From Halorientalis regularis (GTDB lineage: Archaea; Halobacteriota; Halobacteria; Halobacteriales; Haloarculaceae): a stretch of 64,000 nucleotides of DNA. Both the position numbers and the translations under genes were made by a program. Of the stretch, positions 1-8,958 are shown piece by piece (the first letter of the stretch is position 1; the number at the start of each line of letters is the position of its first letter). The notes below the pieces were generated by a model. It was not told the origin of the DNA. It saw only the letters and a list, made by a program, of their open reading frames with translations, and did no database searches. Location: contig NZ_JALJCL010000001.1 in the NCBI RefSeq assembly GCF_023698535.1, positions 62,001-126,000 of the forward strand, read 5' to 3'.

Positions 1-850
1 CGTACTTCTTGGATTCGTCGACGAACCCGCGATACTCGATCTCCTCGGCACGGCGAATCCGGTCCATCACGGCGTCGTCCACGTCACCGCGGCCCCCAGC
101 CAGCACGAGGCGATGGTCGCTCCCGGCGAAGGCCTCGACGACCGCGGGGACGCCCTTCTCCTCGTCGAGTCGGCCGAGATGGAGGTAGAACCCCTCGTCG
201 CCGTGGGTTTCGTACTCATCGAGGTCGACCGGCGGATACAACACTTCCGAGTCGCGATCGTAGAACTTCCGGATACGGCGGGCGACGACCGGACTGTTGG
301 CGAAGTAGCCGTCGACGCGGGGGTCGACGGTGGCGTCGCGCATCCGCAGGTATCGCACCAGCGGACGGGCCAGCTGACCCACCAGCGAGTCCTTCCGGTC
401 GTGATAGAGGTCGTAGAACCACCGCGGCGGCGAGTGACAGTAGTTCAGGTGGAGCGTGTCGTCCGGCGTGATGACCGCACGCGTGGTGGCACCGGAGGTC
501 ACGAGCACGTCCGGGTTGCCGTACGCCCGCCAGTCCACGTCCTCCCAGAGGGCGTACTCGAAGACGCGGCCGGCCCTGGCCTGCAGTCGCCGGAGCGGGG
601 CGGGCGAGAGGTCACGCGTTACGTCCACGAACTGCACGTCGCCGTAGGGATTGGGGTCGTGGGGATCGGGGTCGCCGAGCGTGTAGACCCGGTCACAGTC
701 CAGCGCCTCGGCGAGATGGGTGACGAGGTACTCGGCACCGCCCCAGGCGTTGATCCCCCAGTGGGCGACGGCGACATCGAGGTCCGCGAAACTCGTCGTC
801 GCCCCCTCTTCGCGCTCCCCGGCGTCGTCCTCGCTCGCCCCGACTGTCAT
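1..850 (-). CDS. GT4-family glycosyltransferase, 3' end outside window
   Basis: The gene reads leftwards from an ATG at 850 and is still open at the window edge, so only about the first 283 residues are visible. After an acidic N-terminal stretch it has the GT-B opening typical of GT4 enzymes (VAVAHWGINAWGGAEYL near residues 26-42) and, further on, the linker between the two Rossmann domains followed by HLGRLDEEKG, the usual start of the nucleotide-sugar binding half. It probably moves a sugar from a nucleotide donor to a lipid-linked or surface glycan on the cytoplasmic face of the membrane. Its neighbour at 928-1848 is another glycosyltransferase and aglB is nearby, so a role in N-glycan or exopolysaccharide assembly is inferred. 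The acceptor and sugar cannot be read from sequence. Confidence 0.85.
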   Translation of the reverse strand, partial: MTVGASEDDAGEREEGATTSFADLDVAVAHWGINAWGGAEYLVTHLAEALDCDRVYTLGDPDPHDPNPYGDVQFVDVTRDLSPAPLRRLQARAGRVFEYALWEDVDWRAYGNPDVLVTSGATTRAVITPDDTLHLNYCHSPPRWFYDLYHDRKDSLVGQLARPLVRYLRMRDATVDPRVDGYFANSPVVARRIRKFYDRDSEVLYPPVDLDEYETHGDEGFYLHLGRLDEEKGVPAVVEAFAGSDHRLVLAGGRGDVDDAVMDRIRRAEEIEYRGFVDESKKY

Positions 851-927
851 TATCGGGGCCGAGCGACGGCGCGCGCTTAAGCGTACCGACGCCAGTCCGT
901 GGCCCCGGGGCAGCCCGAAGGCTCCCT

Positions 928-1848
928 TCACCGCCACTTGGTCGCGCCGTAGAGATAGCCGAACCCGACCGCGGCGGTGAACACGAACAGCATGACGAAC
1001 TGGAGCGCCTTCTCGCGGGACGGCTCGGCCACGAGACCACGCAGTCGCTGGGGGACGAACTCCCCGAGCAACTGGCCGAGGAAGTCGTACTCCTCACCGG
1101 TCGACTCGGGGACCAGGACTTCCATCCCGCGTTTGGAGTAGCCCTGCCAGAACGCGCGGTCGAGCAGCCACGTCGGATCGGTCCGGTACTCGAAGACCTT
1201 GTGCGCGACGCGTGCGTCAGGATTGTAGTACACCCCGGCATCGTAGGCCTCACGAAGGCGGGCGCAGAGTTCGGTCTCCCCACCCTGGAGGTTCTCGTCG
1301 CCCTTCCGGCCCCCGATGTCGGTGTCGAATCCGTCGAGGTCGAGGAACACGTCGCGGCGAAAGGAGATGTTCGAGCCGAAGGTGTTGCGGACCTCGCCGG
1401 GACCGTCCGCGAACCCGCGCTGGGTGACGCCGACGAGGAAGTAGAACTCCTCGGGGAGGAAGGTGGGCCGGCCGGCGACCCACTCGGGAGTCATCTTTCC
1501 GCCGGCGGCCACGGCGTCTCGATACTCGTAGGCTTCGACGAGCTGGGCGACCCAGTCTTCGTCGGCCACGGCGTCGTCGTCGATGAACGCGACCACGTCG
1601 CCGGTGGCCACCTCGGCCCCGTTGTTGCGACTCTCCAGCAGGCCGACGTTCTCGTCGTTGCAGTGGGTGAGCACGTCCTCGCGGTCACCGAAGTCGGTCC
1701 GGAACCGTTCGTAGACGGCCTCGGAGCCGTCGCTGACCAGTACCAGTTCCGTGTCGTCGTGTGTCTGTTCGAGGACGCTGTGAGCGGCCTCGGTGAAGGT
1801 TTCGTAGCGGTCGAGCGTGTGGGTACAGAGAACGACCGAGACCCGCAT
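928..1848 (-). CDS. GT2-family glycosyltransferase, AglG/AglE-like
   Basis: A 306-residue GT-A enzyme. It opens with MRVSVVLCTHTLDRYETF, the GT2 nucleotide-binding strand, and has the metal-binding acidic motif FIDDDAVADEDW at about residue 88. A single hydrophobic helix close to the C-terminus (about residues 283-302) should anchor it to the membrane. This layout (soluble GT2 plus one C-terminal anchor) matches haloarchaeal AglG, the dolichol-phosphate-linked glucuronosyltransferase of the N-glycosylation pathway. AglE and related proteins are alternatives. It lies 77 bases from the GT4 gene in the same direction, and about 0.7 kb from the divergent aglB, which supports a role in building the lipid-linked N-glycan. 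The exact sugar is not deducible. Confidence 0.85.
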   Translation of the reverse strand: MRVSVVLCTHTLDRYETFTEAAHSVLEQTHDDTELVLVSDGSEAVYERFRTDFGDREDVLTHCNDENVGLLESRNNGAEVATGDVVAFIDDDAVADEDWVAQLVEAYEYRDAVAAGGKMTPEWVAGRPTFLPEEFYFLVGVTQRGFADGPGEVRNTFGSNISFRRDVFLDLDGFDTDIGGRKGDENLQGGETELCARLREAYDAGVYYNPDARVAHKVFEYRTDPTWLLDRAFWQGYSKRGMEVLVPESTGEEYDFLGQLLGEFVPQRLRGLVAEPSREKALQFVMLFVFTAAVGFGYLYGATKWR

Positions 1849-1883
1849 AGAGACGGCTCGTCACCCGCCCGGCAAAGGTATTT

Positions 1884-2351
1884 CTATCCCGCGCTGCTGT
1901 TGGGGGGCCAGCTGGACAGCACCCGCGTCTCGTTCCCGCCGGTGTAGACGATCCGGACCGACGTGTCCGTCGTGATGGGCTTGCCGAACCGTCCGGTCCC
2001 GGTCAACTGGATCGTCGAGCCTTCCGAGACCTCCTCGGACTCGGTCGTGTTGGCCAGCATCGCCCAGGTACGGTTGGTCTCGCCGCTGACGATCGACAGG
2101 TCCCCTGCCGTGATCGGATCACCCTTCGCGAACGTCACGACCAGCACCGAATCGTCGGCGAAGTGCTGGTAGGAAAAGTTCGCGCGCGTCGCGTCGGTTC
2201 CCCCATCCGAGGGGGCATAGAGGACGCCCAGCCCGAGCCCGGCCGCGAGTACCACGGCCAGAACGACCAGCGAGCCGGCGGCGATGCTATCGGTGACCGT
2301 GATGGCTCGTTCGTCGCCTCGAACCGTCCGTCGTGTGTCCTGGCGGGTCAT
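1884..2351 (-). CDS. Type IV pilin-like protein
   Basis: A 155-residue protein with the haloarchaeal pilin N-terminus: a short basic leader ending in RGDERAITV, then a hydrophobic helix of about 20 residues (AAGSLVVLAVVLAAGLGLG). This is the class III signal processed by a PibD-type prepilin peptidase, and the helix forms the pilus core. The remaining ~110 residues are a small beta-rich domain with several Asn-X-Ser/Thr sequons (NFS, NRT, NTT, NET), consistent with N-glycosylation by the AglB encoded next door. The ATG at 2351 was chosen because it places the leader correctly; the frame stays open further upstream but has no pilin-like sequence there. Whether it is assembled or acts as a minor pilin is unknown. 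Confidence 0.75.
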   Translation of the reverse strand: MTRQDTRRTVRGDERAITVTDSIAAGSLVVLAVVLAAGLGLGVLYAPSDGGTDATRANFSYQHFADDSVLVVTFAKGDPITAGDLSIVSGETNRTWAMLANTTESEEVSEGSTIQLTGTGRFGKPITTDTSVRIVYTGGNETRVLSSWPPNSSAG

Positions 2352-2540
2352 CGTCGTCAGTCCGACGTGCCGGAGGGCACGCCTGGAGCTTCGGATCCTT
2401 CGAGGTGGCCCCACGTGAGTGTTGTGTCGGTGTCGGTGTTCGATTCGAACGGTGAAAGTCCTGAATACCGGACAGTGAAACGCTCTCGAAACGGTCTCGG
2501 AATCACTGTATTGCGGGCGAGAAGAAGACGATTTGACAAA

Positions 2541-2548
2541 GCTTATCC
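2541..2548 (+). promoter_or_regulatory. TATA-like element for aglB
   Basis: GCTTATCC lies centred about 28 bases before the aglB ATG, the normal spacing for a leaderless haloarchaeal transcript. The 221-base divergent region 2352-2572 also holds the promoter of the pilin-like gene; nothing else stands out in it. Confidence 0.45.
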
Positions 2549-2572
2549 CCGCGTTCGTTTTTACCCCGGGCA

Positions 2573-5500
2573 ATGAGTCAACGCCGGGGGTACTTCGAGG
2601 ACTACGACTTCGCTACAGTCCTCGGAGATGTCCAAGACTGGTATCATATTCCGACTCTGGTCGCGTTGCTCGGGTTCATGCTGTGGGTCCGGGTGCAAAG
2701 CTGGAGTAACTTCGTCAGGGGCGGACAGGTGTTTTTCTCTGGCAACGACGCGTGGTATCACTACAGACAGACCCAGTACGTCGTGAACAACTGGCCGAAC
2801 ACGATGCCGTTCGATCCGTGGACGTACTTCCCGTACGGCACGTCCTCGGGCCAGTTCGGGACGCTGTTCGACCAGTTGGTCGCGACGGTCGCGTTGATTA
2901 TCGGGCTCGGGAATCCCAGCGATCAGACGGTCGCGATGACGGTACTGATTGCACCCGCCGTGTTCGGGGCACTCGTGGCGATTCCGGTGTACTTCGCCGG
3001 GAAGCGACTGGGTGGGCGATTCGGTGGCCTCGTCAGTGTGCTGATCCTCGCGCTCTCCTCGGGAAGTTTCCTCAGCCGCAGTATCGTCGGCTTCTCCGAC
3101 CACCACGTCGCCGAGGCGCTCCTCCAGATGACCGCAGTGCTGGCGATCATGGTTGCCGTCTCGGTGGGTGAAGAGGAGATGCCGGTCTGGGAACTCGTGG
3201 TCAACCGCGAGTGGGACGCGCTCCGTCGGCCCGTCGGCTGGGCGACACTCGCCGGCGTGGCGATGGCCCTGTATATCTGGGTGTGGCCGCCCGCAATTCT
3301 GCTGGTCGGTATCTTCGGTATCTTCCTCGTCGTCCAGCTGAACCTCGACTATCTCCGCGGTCGCAGTCCGGAACACGTCGCGTTCGTCGGTGCGGTCGCG
3401 CTCGTCGTCACCGGTCTCCTCTCGTTCGTTCCGCTCAGCACCTTCGAGTTGACGGCGGTCGACTTCACCTTCATCCAGCCGTTGCTCGCCTTCGCCGTGG
3501 CGGCGGGGGCCGTGTTCATGGCGTGGCTGGCCCGCCAGGTCGACGACGCCGACGTTGACCGGTGGGCGTATCCGGCGGCTGTGTTCGGTGCCATCGCGGC
3601 AGTGGGCGTGGTGACTGCTGTGGTGCTGCCCGACGTGTTCGGGTACATCGTCAAGAACACCAACCGGTTCATCGGCCTCGGCGGCGGGGCACAGGCGGGC
3701 ACCATCGGTGAGGCACAGCCGCTTCCGCTGGGCGATCTGCTCCCGCGACTCTTCGGGAGCTACGGGCTGGCCTGGTTCGGTGCCTTCGCCGGCCTCGTCG
3801 TGATGCTGGTCGGCCACGTCCGTGGGACCGAGCGTCGGGGCGAGACGGTCTTCGTGATGATCTGGACGGTCATGATGTTGCTGGCGACGTTGACCCAGGT
3901 CCGCTTCGGCTACTACCTCACGCTCCCGGTGGCCGTGCTGAACGCCTACGTCATCGCGTTGATCGCGAAGTACGTCTCTCCGACGGGCTCGCTCGAGGAG
4001 GTCGAGACGTTCCAAGTACTGACGATCATGGCGGTGTTGATCCTGGTGATCGCACCGATGGTCGTGCCGATGACCAGTGGCTCGACGACCGCGATGGCGG
4101 CAGGCAGCGGGGCCGGTCCGAGTGCTGGCGTGGTCGGCTGGACGGACAGCCTCGGGTGGATGCAGAACAACACGCCGGTTCCGGGGACCTACGGCGGTGC
4201 CGACAACCGGATGCAGTTCACGGAACCGTTCCCGCGGCAGGACGATTACGACTACGACGAAGGTGCCTACGGTGTGATGTCCTGGTGGGACTACGGGCAC
4301 TGGATCACACAGCGGGCGGAGCGGATTCCGAACGCCAACCCGTTCCAGCAGGGCGCGGGCGAAGCGGCGAACTTCCTGCTCGCACCCAACGAACAGCAGG
4401 CCAACGACGTGATCGAACAGGTCAGCGAGGACGACGCCGAGACGCGGTACGTCATGATCGACTGGAAGATGGTCAATACGTACTCGCGGCTCTCGCGCGG
4501 GAAGTTCTTCGCGCCCATCGTGTTCAACGAGAGCACCACGGCGACGGACTACTACGGCCGTGTGATCGACATCAGCACCGGACAGCCCCGTGTCGGGTAC
4601 AACCTCAAGACCCAGCGCTACTACGAGAGCATGGTCAACCGGCTGTGGCACTTCCACGGGAGCAGTCGCCAGCCCAGACCGATCGTCATGGACTACAACA
4701 CGAGACAGACCCGGGGCGGCGAACTGAAGGTGCTCCCGACCAGCGAGGAGAGCCAGCCATACCGCGTGTTCAACTCCATGCAGGAAGCGCGTGATTACGT
4801 CGAGGAGGACGGCACGGCACAGGTCGGCGGTGTCGGCCCGAACCCGCCGGAGGCCGTCGAGGCCCTGAGCCACTATCGGCTGGTCTACAACTCGAACACG
4901 TCCGCGTTCCAGGCCGGGAGTCCGTACACCCGCGGATTCCAGCGTGCGGCAGCCTCGCTGGCCGGTGGTGTCGGCGAGTTCCGGAACTCCAGTCGGGCGG
5001 AACTGCAGGGCATCCAGAGTATCCTGCTGGGACAGGGTTCGATACCGCCCTGGACCAAGGTGTTCGAGCGTGTCCCCGGGGCGACTATCGAGGGAACTGG
5101 TCCGGCCAATCGGACGGTGATCGCCGCCGTTCCGATGCGCATGAATAGCGGCAACTCGACGTTCCGGTACATCCAGCGCGCCCAGACGGGGCCGGACGGT
5201 GAGTTCTCCATGACGGTCCCGTACTCGACGACGGGCTACGACGACTGGGGCCCCGAACAGGGCTACACGGACGTGGCTGTCGAAGCCGCCGGTCCGTACT
5301 CCATCAGAACCAACGTGTTCCGGACCCTGGGGAGTGGCTCGAGCTACATGTACAACGCCACCGCCGAGGTGAGCGAAGCGAAGGTCATCGGCGAGGACGG
5401 TTCGGCCGTACAGGTCGATCTGGAGCGGACCAACCTCAGCCAACCCCAGCCGGACGGCAACGAGTCGTCGAACGAAACCAGCGGAGACGGTACGACCGAC

Positions 5501-5632
5501 GGGACCAGCGATGACGGCACGACCGGCGACACCGCCGGCAGTGACGGCTCGACCAACACGTCGACGAACGGGTCGGAGAGTCAGTCGCTGATCGCGGAAC
5601 CCGCAGGCGGCGCTGGCATCGTGGCTCCCTGA
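2573..5632 (+). CDS. aglB: Archaeal oligosaccharyltransferase AglB (STT3 family)
   Basis: A 1019-residue membrane enzyme that transfers the completed glycan from dolichol phosphate to Asn in N-X-S/T sequons on the outer face of the membrane. The first ~490 residues are a multi-spanning STT3 region. The first acidic catalytic loop is seen at GNDAWYHYRQ (D59) and the second at SDHHVAEAL (D176). The soluble part carries the hallmark WWDYG at 571-575 and a DK/MI-type motif around DWKMVNTYSR. The protein ends in a Ser/Thr/Gly/Asp-rich tail with four sequons of its own (see findings). It is flanked by glycosyltransferases and a pilin-like protein, a likely substrate. Family assignment is secure. 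Confidence 0.97.
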   Translation: MSQRRGYFEDYDFATVLGDVQDWYHIPTLVALLGFMLWVRVQSWSNFVRGGQVFFSGNDAWYHYRQTQYVVNNWPNTMPFDPWTYFPYGTSSGQFGTLFDQLVATVALIIGLGNPSDQTVAMTVLIAPAVFGALVAIPVYFAGKRLGGRFGGLVSVLILALSSGSFLSRSIVGFSDHHVAEALLQMTAVLAIMVAVSVGEEEMPVWELVVNREWDALRRPVGWATLAGVAMALYIWVWPPAILLVGIFGIFLVVQLNLDYLRGRSPEHVAFVGAVALVVTGLLSFVPLSTFELTAVDFTFIQPLLAFAVAAGAVFMAWLARQVDDADVDRWAYPAAVFGAIAAVGVVTAVVLPDVFGYIVKNTNRFIGLGGGAQAGTIGEAQPLPLGDLLPRLFGSYGLAWFGAFAGLVVMLVGHVRGTERRGETVFVMIWTVMMLLATLTQVRFGYYLTLPVAVLNAYVIALIAKYVSPTGSLEEVETFQVLTIMAVLILVIAPMVVPMTSGSTTAMAAGSGAGPSAGVVGWTDSLGWMQNNTPVPGTYGGADNRMQFTEPFPRQDDYDYDEGAYGVMSWWDYGHWITQRAERIPNANPFQQGAGEAANFLLAPNEQQANDVIEQVSEDDAETRYVMIDWKMVNTYSRLSRGKFFAPIVFNESTTATDYYGRVIDISTGQPRVGYNLKTQRYYESMVNRLWHFHGSSRQPRPIVMDYNTRQTRGGELKVLPTSEESQPYRVFNSMQEARDYVEEDGTAQVGGVGPNPPEAVEALSHYRLVYNSNTSAFQAGSPYTRGFQRAAASLAGGVGEFRNSSRAELQGIQSILLGQGSIPPWTKVFERVPGATIEGTGPANRTVIAAVPMRMNSGNSTFRYIQRAQTGPDGEFSMTVPYSTTGYDDWGPEQGYTDVAVEAAGPYSIRTNVFRTLGSGSSYMYNATAEVSEAKVIGEDGSAVQVDLERTNLSQPQPDGNESSNETSGDGTTDGTSDDGTTGDTAGSDGSTNTSTNGSESQSLIAEPAGGAGIVAP

Positions 5633-5677
5633 GAACGCGACGACGATTTTTCGAGGACAGTCTTCGTTCGCCGTCCG

Positions 5678-5917
5678 TCAGTCCCAGTGTTCGCGTTCGT
5701 TCGGCCCGTCACTCAGACCCGTGTCGACCCAGGCGGCCGCCACGAGCGCGACGAGGACGACGACCCCGACGTGGTGGAGCGGGACGCCACCCGCGAGCGC
5801 GGAGACCTGCGCGAGCATCGGGGAGAACTCCAGCGTCGGGAACGCCAGAATCGGGGCCATCCCGGCCACCGCGAGCCCGACGACGAAGACGGCGATATCA
5901 CGTCCGTTTGCTGGCAT
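5678..5917 (-). CDS. Small two-helix membrane protein, unknown function
   Basis: A 79-residue protein with two hydrophobic segments (about residues 8-28 and 45-65) separated by a short loop and followed by an acidic tail ending EREHWD. It is convergent with aglB, 45 bases from its stop. A TATA-like CTTATTCC lies about 30 bases before the start on the minus strand, so it is probably a separate transcription unit. No family was recognised. Confidence 0.6.
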   Translation of the reverse strand: MPANGRDIAVFVVGLAVAGMAPILAFPTLEFSPMLAQVSALAGGVPLHHVGVVVLVALVAAAWVDTGLSDGPNEREHWD

Positions 5918-6179
5918 ACCCAGTACTCGTCGAACATCCGGAATAAGTCCACCGCGTCAGTTACGAAATTTGAAAATCAGAACACCCTACCCGTGGTAGG
6001 GGTAGAACCGGTTTTGAGAACGCCCGTCTGACGGTGGGCGTGCGTCTGTGATTACGGACAGATTGACAGGTCCGGTTCCCGACCGGATCGAATCCACCGA
6101 TAACCGCACGTCGGCGGCGGTGGTCGGTCGACCGATAGATACATTTACGGTTCTATCGACATGTCCGAATCGAAGAGCT
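5918..6179. other. Intergenic region with two short inverted repeats
   Basis: This 262-base gap holds the promoter of the 79-residue gene and that of the GT2 gene at 6180. Two small inverted repeats are visible: CCCTAC/GTAGGG near 5985-6001 and a CGCCC/GGGCG stem near 6022-6041. They may be terminator or regulatory hairpins. No further coding sequence is seen. Confidence 0.4.
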
Positions 6180-7472
6180 ATGAAACTGATACGACGCTGG
6201 CTCGACCGGATCAGTTTCGTCGGGGTGACCAGTGGCGTGTTCGCCTGGGGATTCGTTCAGGGGAACGTGGCACTGGGTGGTACGATCCGGTTCGAGTTCG
6301 CATTCGTCGTCCTGGCCGTGGTCCTCCTCCAGGCGGTGATCTCCAGCCTGATCTTCACCGGGTTCATCGGTGTGTCGGGGGTCACCTTCCTCTGGTCGCT
6401 TCTCCGCGATACCGATCCCGAACCGGTGTACGCTGGCGACACCGTCACGGCTATCGTCCCGGTGTACCGGGACGCGACCGTCCTCGACAGGAGTGTCGAG
6501 AGCCTGCTGGCGAGCGAGTACGAGGACCTCGAAGTACTGATCGTCACCGAGGAAGACGACGAGCGGAGCCGCGAACGGGCGCGTGAACTCGCGACCCGCG
6601 AGGGCGTGGCCGCGCTGGTCAACACGCGCTATCCCGGCTCGAAGGCCGGTGCGGTCAGCTACGCCGTCGAGGAGACCGACAGCGAATACGTGGCGGTCTT
6701 CGACGCCGACGAGGTGGTCGATCCGCAGTTCCTGCCCGAGGCGGTCGCCCGCCTTCGGGACTGTGACGTGGTGCAGGGCCGGACGGTCCCACAGCCCGAC
6801 GGCCTCGTCGAGGAACTGGCCTACTACGAGTCGGTCCTGCTGAGTTACGTCGGCCGGCGGCTGCTGTACGTGTTCACGGAGTTCCGGATGGCCGCGAGCC
6901 GTGCCGTGGTGATGCGTCGCTCCTCGCTCTCGATTACCGGCGGCTACGATACCGAGATGCTGACCGAGGACTTCGACTTCGCGTATACCTGCTACAAGAA
7001 GCACCTGGACGTCGAGGAGCAACTCGGCCATCCCTCCAGGATCGAGTCGGCACACTCCCTCCGGGACTGGTGGGGCCAGCGCAAACGCTGGATGACCGGA
7101 TACGTACAGGTCCTCCACAAGCTGGTGGCCAACGCGCGCCCGATCCGGAAGCTGCGCAATCTCACGTCGGCCGCGATCTGTGCGGGAACGGTCGTCGGGA
7201 GCTTCCTGCTGTTGACCATCCTCTCGAAGTTCGTCGTCCTCTTTCTGGTCGGGATGGAGGCCTACTTCCTCCCGCCGCTGGTCGCCGTGATCGGCGTGAC
7301 GGCCGCGGTCAGATTTCACGACTGGCGGGTCGGCTCGGTCGACCGGCTCGGCTGGGCCTGGCTCGTCGTCCCCGTGATCGTCCCGCTGTACAGCCTCACC
7401 GCGATCAAGGCCGTCATCGAGTACGCCTATGGCTGGGACGGCGACTGGTACAGCGTCGAGAAGGGGAGCTGA
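6180..7472 (+). CDS. Membrane-bound GT2 glycosyltransferase
   Basis: A 430-residue processive-type GT2 enzyme. Two N-terminal hydrophobic segments (about residues 10-30 and 38-65) precede the GT-A domain, which shows the donor-site start VTAIVPVYRD, the metal-binding motif FDADEVVDP and the acceptor-site motif QRKRWMTGY. Three or four C-terminal membrane segments follow. This cellulose/hyaluronan-synthase-like arrangement is common for archaeal surface polysaccharide or lipid-linked sugar synthesis. The ATG at 6180 was chosen because the encoded basic amphipathic start (MKLIRRWLDRISF) leads directly into the first helix; the 44 codons before it do not look like protein. Substrate unknown; proximity to aglB suggests a surface glycan role. 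Confidence 0.85.
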   Translation: MKLIRRWLDRISFVGVTSGVFAWGFVQGNVALGGTIRFEFAFVVLAVVLLQAVISSLIFTGFIGVSGVTFLWSLLRDTDPEPVYAGDTVTAIVPVYRDATVLDRSVESLLASEYEDLEVLIVTEEDDERSRERARELATREGVAALVNTRYPGSKAGAVSYAVEETDSEYVAVFDADEVVDPQFLPEAVARLRDCDVVQGRTVPQPDGLVEELAYYESVLLSYVGRRLLYVFTEFRMAASRAVVMRRSSLSITGGYDTEMLTEDFDFAYTCYKKHLDVEEQLGHPSRIESAHSLRDWWGQRKRWMTGYVQVLHKLVANARPIRKLRNLTSAAICAGTVVGSFLLLTILSKFVVLFLVGMEAYFLPPLVAVIGVTAAVRFHDWRVGSVDRLGWAWLVVPVIVPLYSLTAIKAVIEYAYGWDGDWYSVEKGS

Positions 7473-7512
7473 GCCGGGTCGTTTTTGTCACTGGGGTCGG
7501 ACAGCACGCACG

Positions 7513-8037
7513 ATGATCAGAGCATTCGACGGTGTCGAACCGACCATCGCCGACTCCGCCTACGTCGACCCGGCGGCGACGGTCATCGGTGACGTGACGC
7601 TGGAAGCCGACGCCAGCGTCTGGCCCGGAACCGTTCTCCGTGGCGACCACGGCGAGATCGTCCTCCGCGAGGGCGCGAACGTGCAGGACAACGCGACCCT
7701 CCACGAGGGCGTCGAGATCGGTCCGTACGCGACCGTCGGGCACAACGCCATCGTCCACGCCTCGACCGTCGAAGAACGGGCGATGGTCGGGATGGGTGCC
7801 ATCGTCCTGGACCGCTCGACCATCGGCGCGGAGAGTCTGGTCGGGGCCAACAGCGTCGTCACGGAGGACACCGAGGTGCCCGAGTCGGTACTGGTCGCGG
7901 GCCAGCCTGCGGAAGTGGTCAAGGAAGTCGAGGATTCCATCTGGCAGTACGCCGGCGACCAGTACGTCGAGATCGCACGGGAACACGCCGAGACGGACGA
8001 GCCGATCGCGGACGCACACATCCCCGACGAGGACTGA
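7513..8037 (+). CDS. Gamma-carbonic anhydrase family left-handed beta-helix protein
   Basis: A 174-residue hexapeptide-repeat protein. Repeated [LIV]-G-x-x-x-x turns (VIGDV, VWPGTVLRGD, NVQDNATLH, IGPYATVGHNAIVH, MVGMGAIVL, LVGANSVV) fold into a left-handed beta-helix. His residues at the NATLH and GHNAIVH turns correspond to the metal ligands of the Cam/CamH and YrdA/PaaY group. Members hydrate CO2 or act on CoA thioesters; which applies cannot be decided here because several catalytic residues of true Cam are hard to assign. The ATG at 7513 is the first residue of the conserved start (MIRAFDG). Confidence 0.88.
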   Translation: MIRAFDGVEPTIADSAYVDPAATVIGDVTLEADASVWPGTVLRGDHGEIVLREGANVQDNATLHEGVEIGPYATVGHNAIVHASTVEERAMVGMGAIVLDRSTIGAESLVGANSVVTEDTEVPESVLVAGQPAEVVKEVEDSIWQYAGDQYVEIAREHAETDEPIADAHIPDED

Positions 8038-8051
8038 CGGGAGCAGAGCGG

Positions 8052-8363
8052 TCACTCCGTCGGACCGACAGACTCCTGCAGCCAGTCGGCGAACTCGGCG
8101 GAGACGCCGGAGTCGTCGAACCGCTCGATAGCCGGCACGTCGTAGGGATGTAACTCGGCGATGCGTTCTTTGGCGTCCTCGTACCCGCTCTCGGTGGTCT
8201 TGACCAGCAGGATCTCCTCGTCGTCGGCGTGAACCTCGCCGTCCCAGCGGTACGTCGACCGGCAGGGAAACCGGTTCACACAGGCGGCGAACCCTTCCTC
8301 GACGAGCGTTTCCGCGAGGGACGCGGCCTCGTCCGGTGGCGCAGTCACGAACACTGTCGGCAT
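8052..8363 (-). CDS. cutA: CutA1 divalent-cation tolerance protein
   Basis: A 103-residue protein of the usual CutA length. It starts PTVFVTAPP with the beta-alpha-beta ferredoxin-like fold, and has the conserved FAACVNRFP and YRWDGEV segments, the EEILLVKTT strand and the HPYDVPAI motif near the C-terminus. CutA trimers are linked to copper tolerance in bacteria, though the direct role is debated. The gene is convergent with the beta-helix protein, 14 bases away. ATG at 8363 gives the family start. Confidence 0.95.
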   Translation of the reverse strand: MPTVFVTAPPDEAASLAETLVEEGFAACVNRFPCRSTYRWDGEVHADDEEILLVKTTESGYEDAKERIAELHPYDVPAIERFDDSGVSAEFADWLQESVGPTE

Positions 8364-8404
8364 ACCCGAGCGGAGGAGAAGCAGGTAAAAACGTGTTGCG
8401 ACGG

Positions 8405-8566
8405 TCAGATTTCGACGGCCCCGATCCAGCTGTCTGCCCCGTCGTGCGGACACCACTTCCGGTGGTTCTCGCTGCAGTTACGGTCGAGCCACCAGCCGCA
8501 AGTGCACTCGACGTCGTGACCGGTGTCGGGCAGTCGATGTCGGCAGAGTTTACAGCTAACAGCCAT
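8405..8566 (-). CDS. 53-residue Cys/His-rich small protein
   Basis: A short frame from ATG 8566 to TGA 8405 encodes two zinc-ribbon-like knuckles: CKLCRH and CTCGW, then a CSENH / CPHDG pair. The pattern C-x2-C...C-x-C...C...C would suit one or two zinc ions. Haloarchaeal genomes hold many such 40-60 residue zinc-finger proteins, mostly of unknown role. It lies 41 bases upstream of cutA on the same strand and may share its transcript. No gene name is justified. Confidence 0.7.
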   Translation of the reverse strand: MAVSCKLCRHRLPDTGHDVECTCGWWLDRNCSENHRKWCPHDGADSWIGAVEI

Positions 8567-8650
8567 GGTAACTAGTACCACGGGATAGCGGGAAAACCTG
8601 CCGGTCGGCGTGTGTAACTGACGAGAACGTGGCCGCGTCGTGGAACGCAG

Positions 8651-8830
8651 TTACCCCTCGAAGGGGTTGTAATCGCCGTTGATGTCCCACTCGTGGAGAC
8701 AATGGGGGTTCCCGACTGCTTTCTCGTCGCCTTCGGTGACGATGATCCAGGTGTCGCGCTCCTCGTCCCAACGGTCGTGACGGCCACAGCGCTCGCAGAC
8801 GCGTTCCGTCGGCGGGATGACCTCTGCCAT
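8651..8830 (-). CDS. 59-residue HEWD-type small zinc-ribbon protein
   Basis: The frame from ATG 8830 to TAA 8651 gives a 59-residue protein with a CERCGRH knuckle, and PHCLHEWDINGDYNPFEG at the C-terminus. The HEWD signature close to the end matches a small haloarchaeal family known by that motif. A single C-x2-C plus a CLH pair could bind one zinc. Function unknown. It is on the same strand as the 53-residue protein, 84 bases upstream of it. Confidence 0.72.
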   Translation of the reverse strand: MAEVIPPTERVCERCGRHDRWDEERDTWIIVTEGDEKAVGNPHCLHEWDINGDYNPFEG

Positions 8831-8958
8831 GTGTAACAGGAGGGTAGCCAGCCGTTAAGAAGGTCCCGACTGCCACCGAATCCCCGACCAGGATCACGGG
8901 GAACCGGGTGGTGAGTCGGAGCGAAAGGGTTATTTTGGTTCGTTTGCCAGTAACTCGC

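Noticed and set aside
1884-2573. Longer pilin-like protein starting at 2573
   Set aside because: It would put about 75 non-conserved residues before the class III signal peptide and overlap the aglB promoter.
2561-5443. A 960-codon open frame antisense to aglB
   Set aside because: Its composition is His/Arg/Asp-rich and lacks any domain; it is the mirror of the wobble-biased aglB codons.
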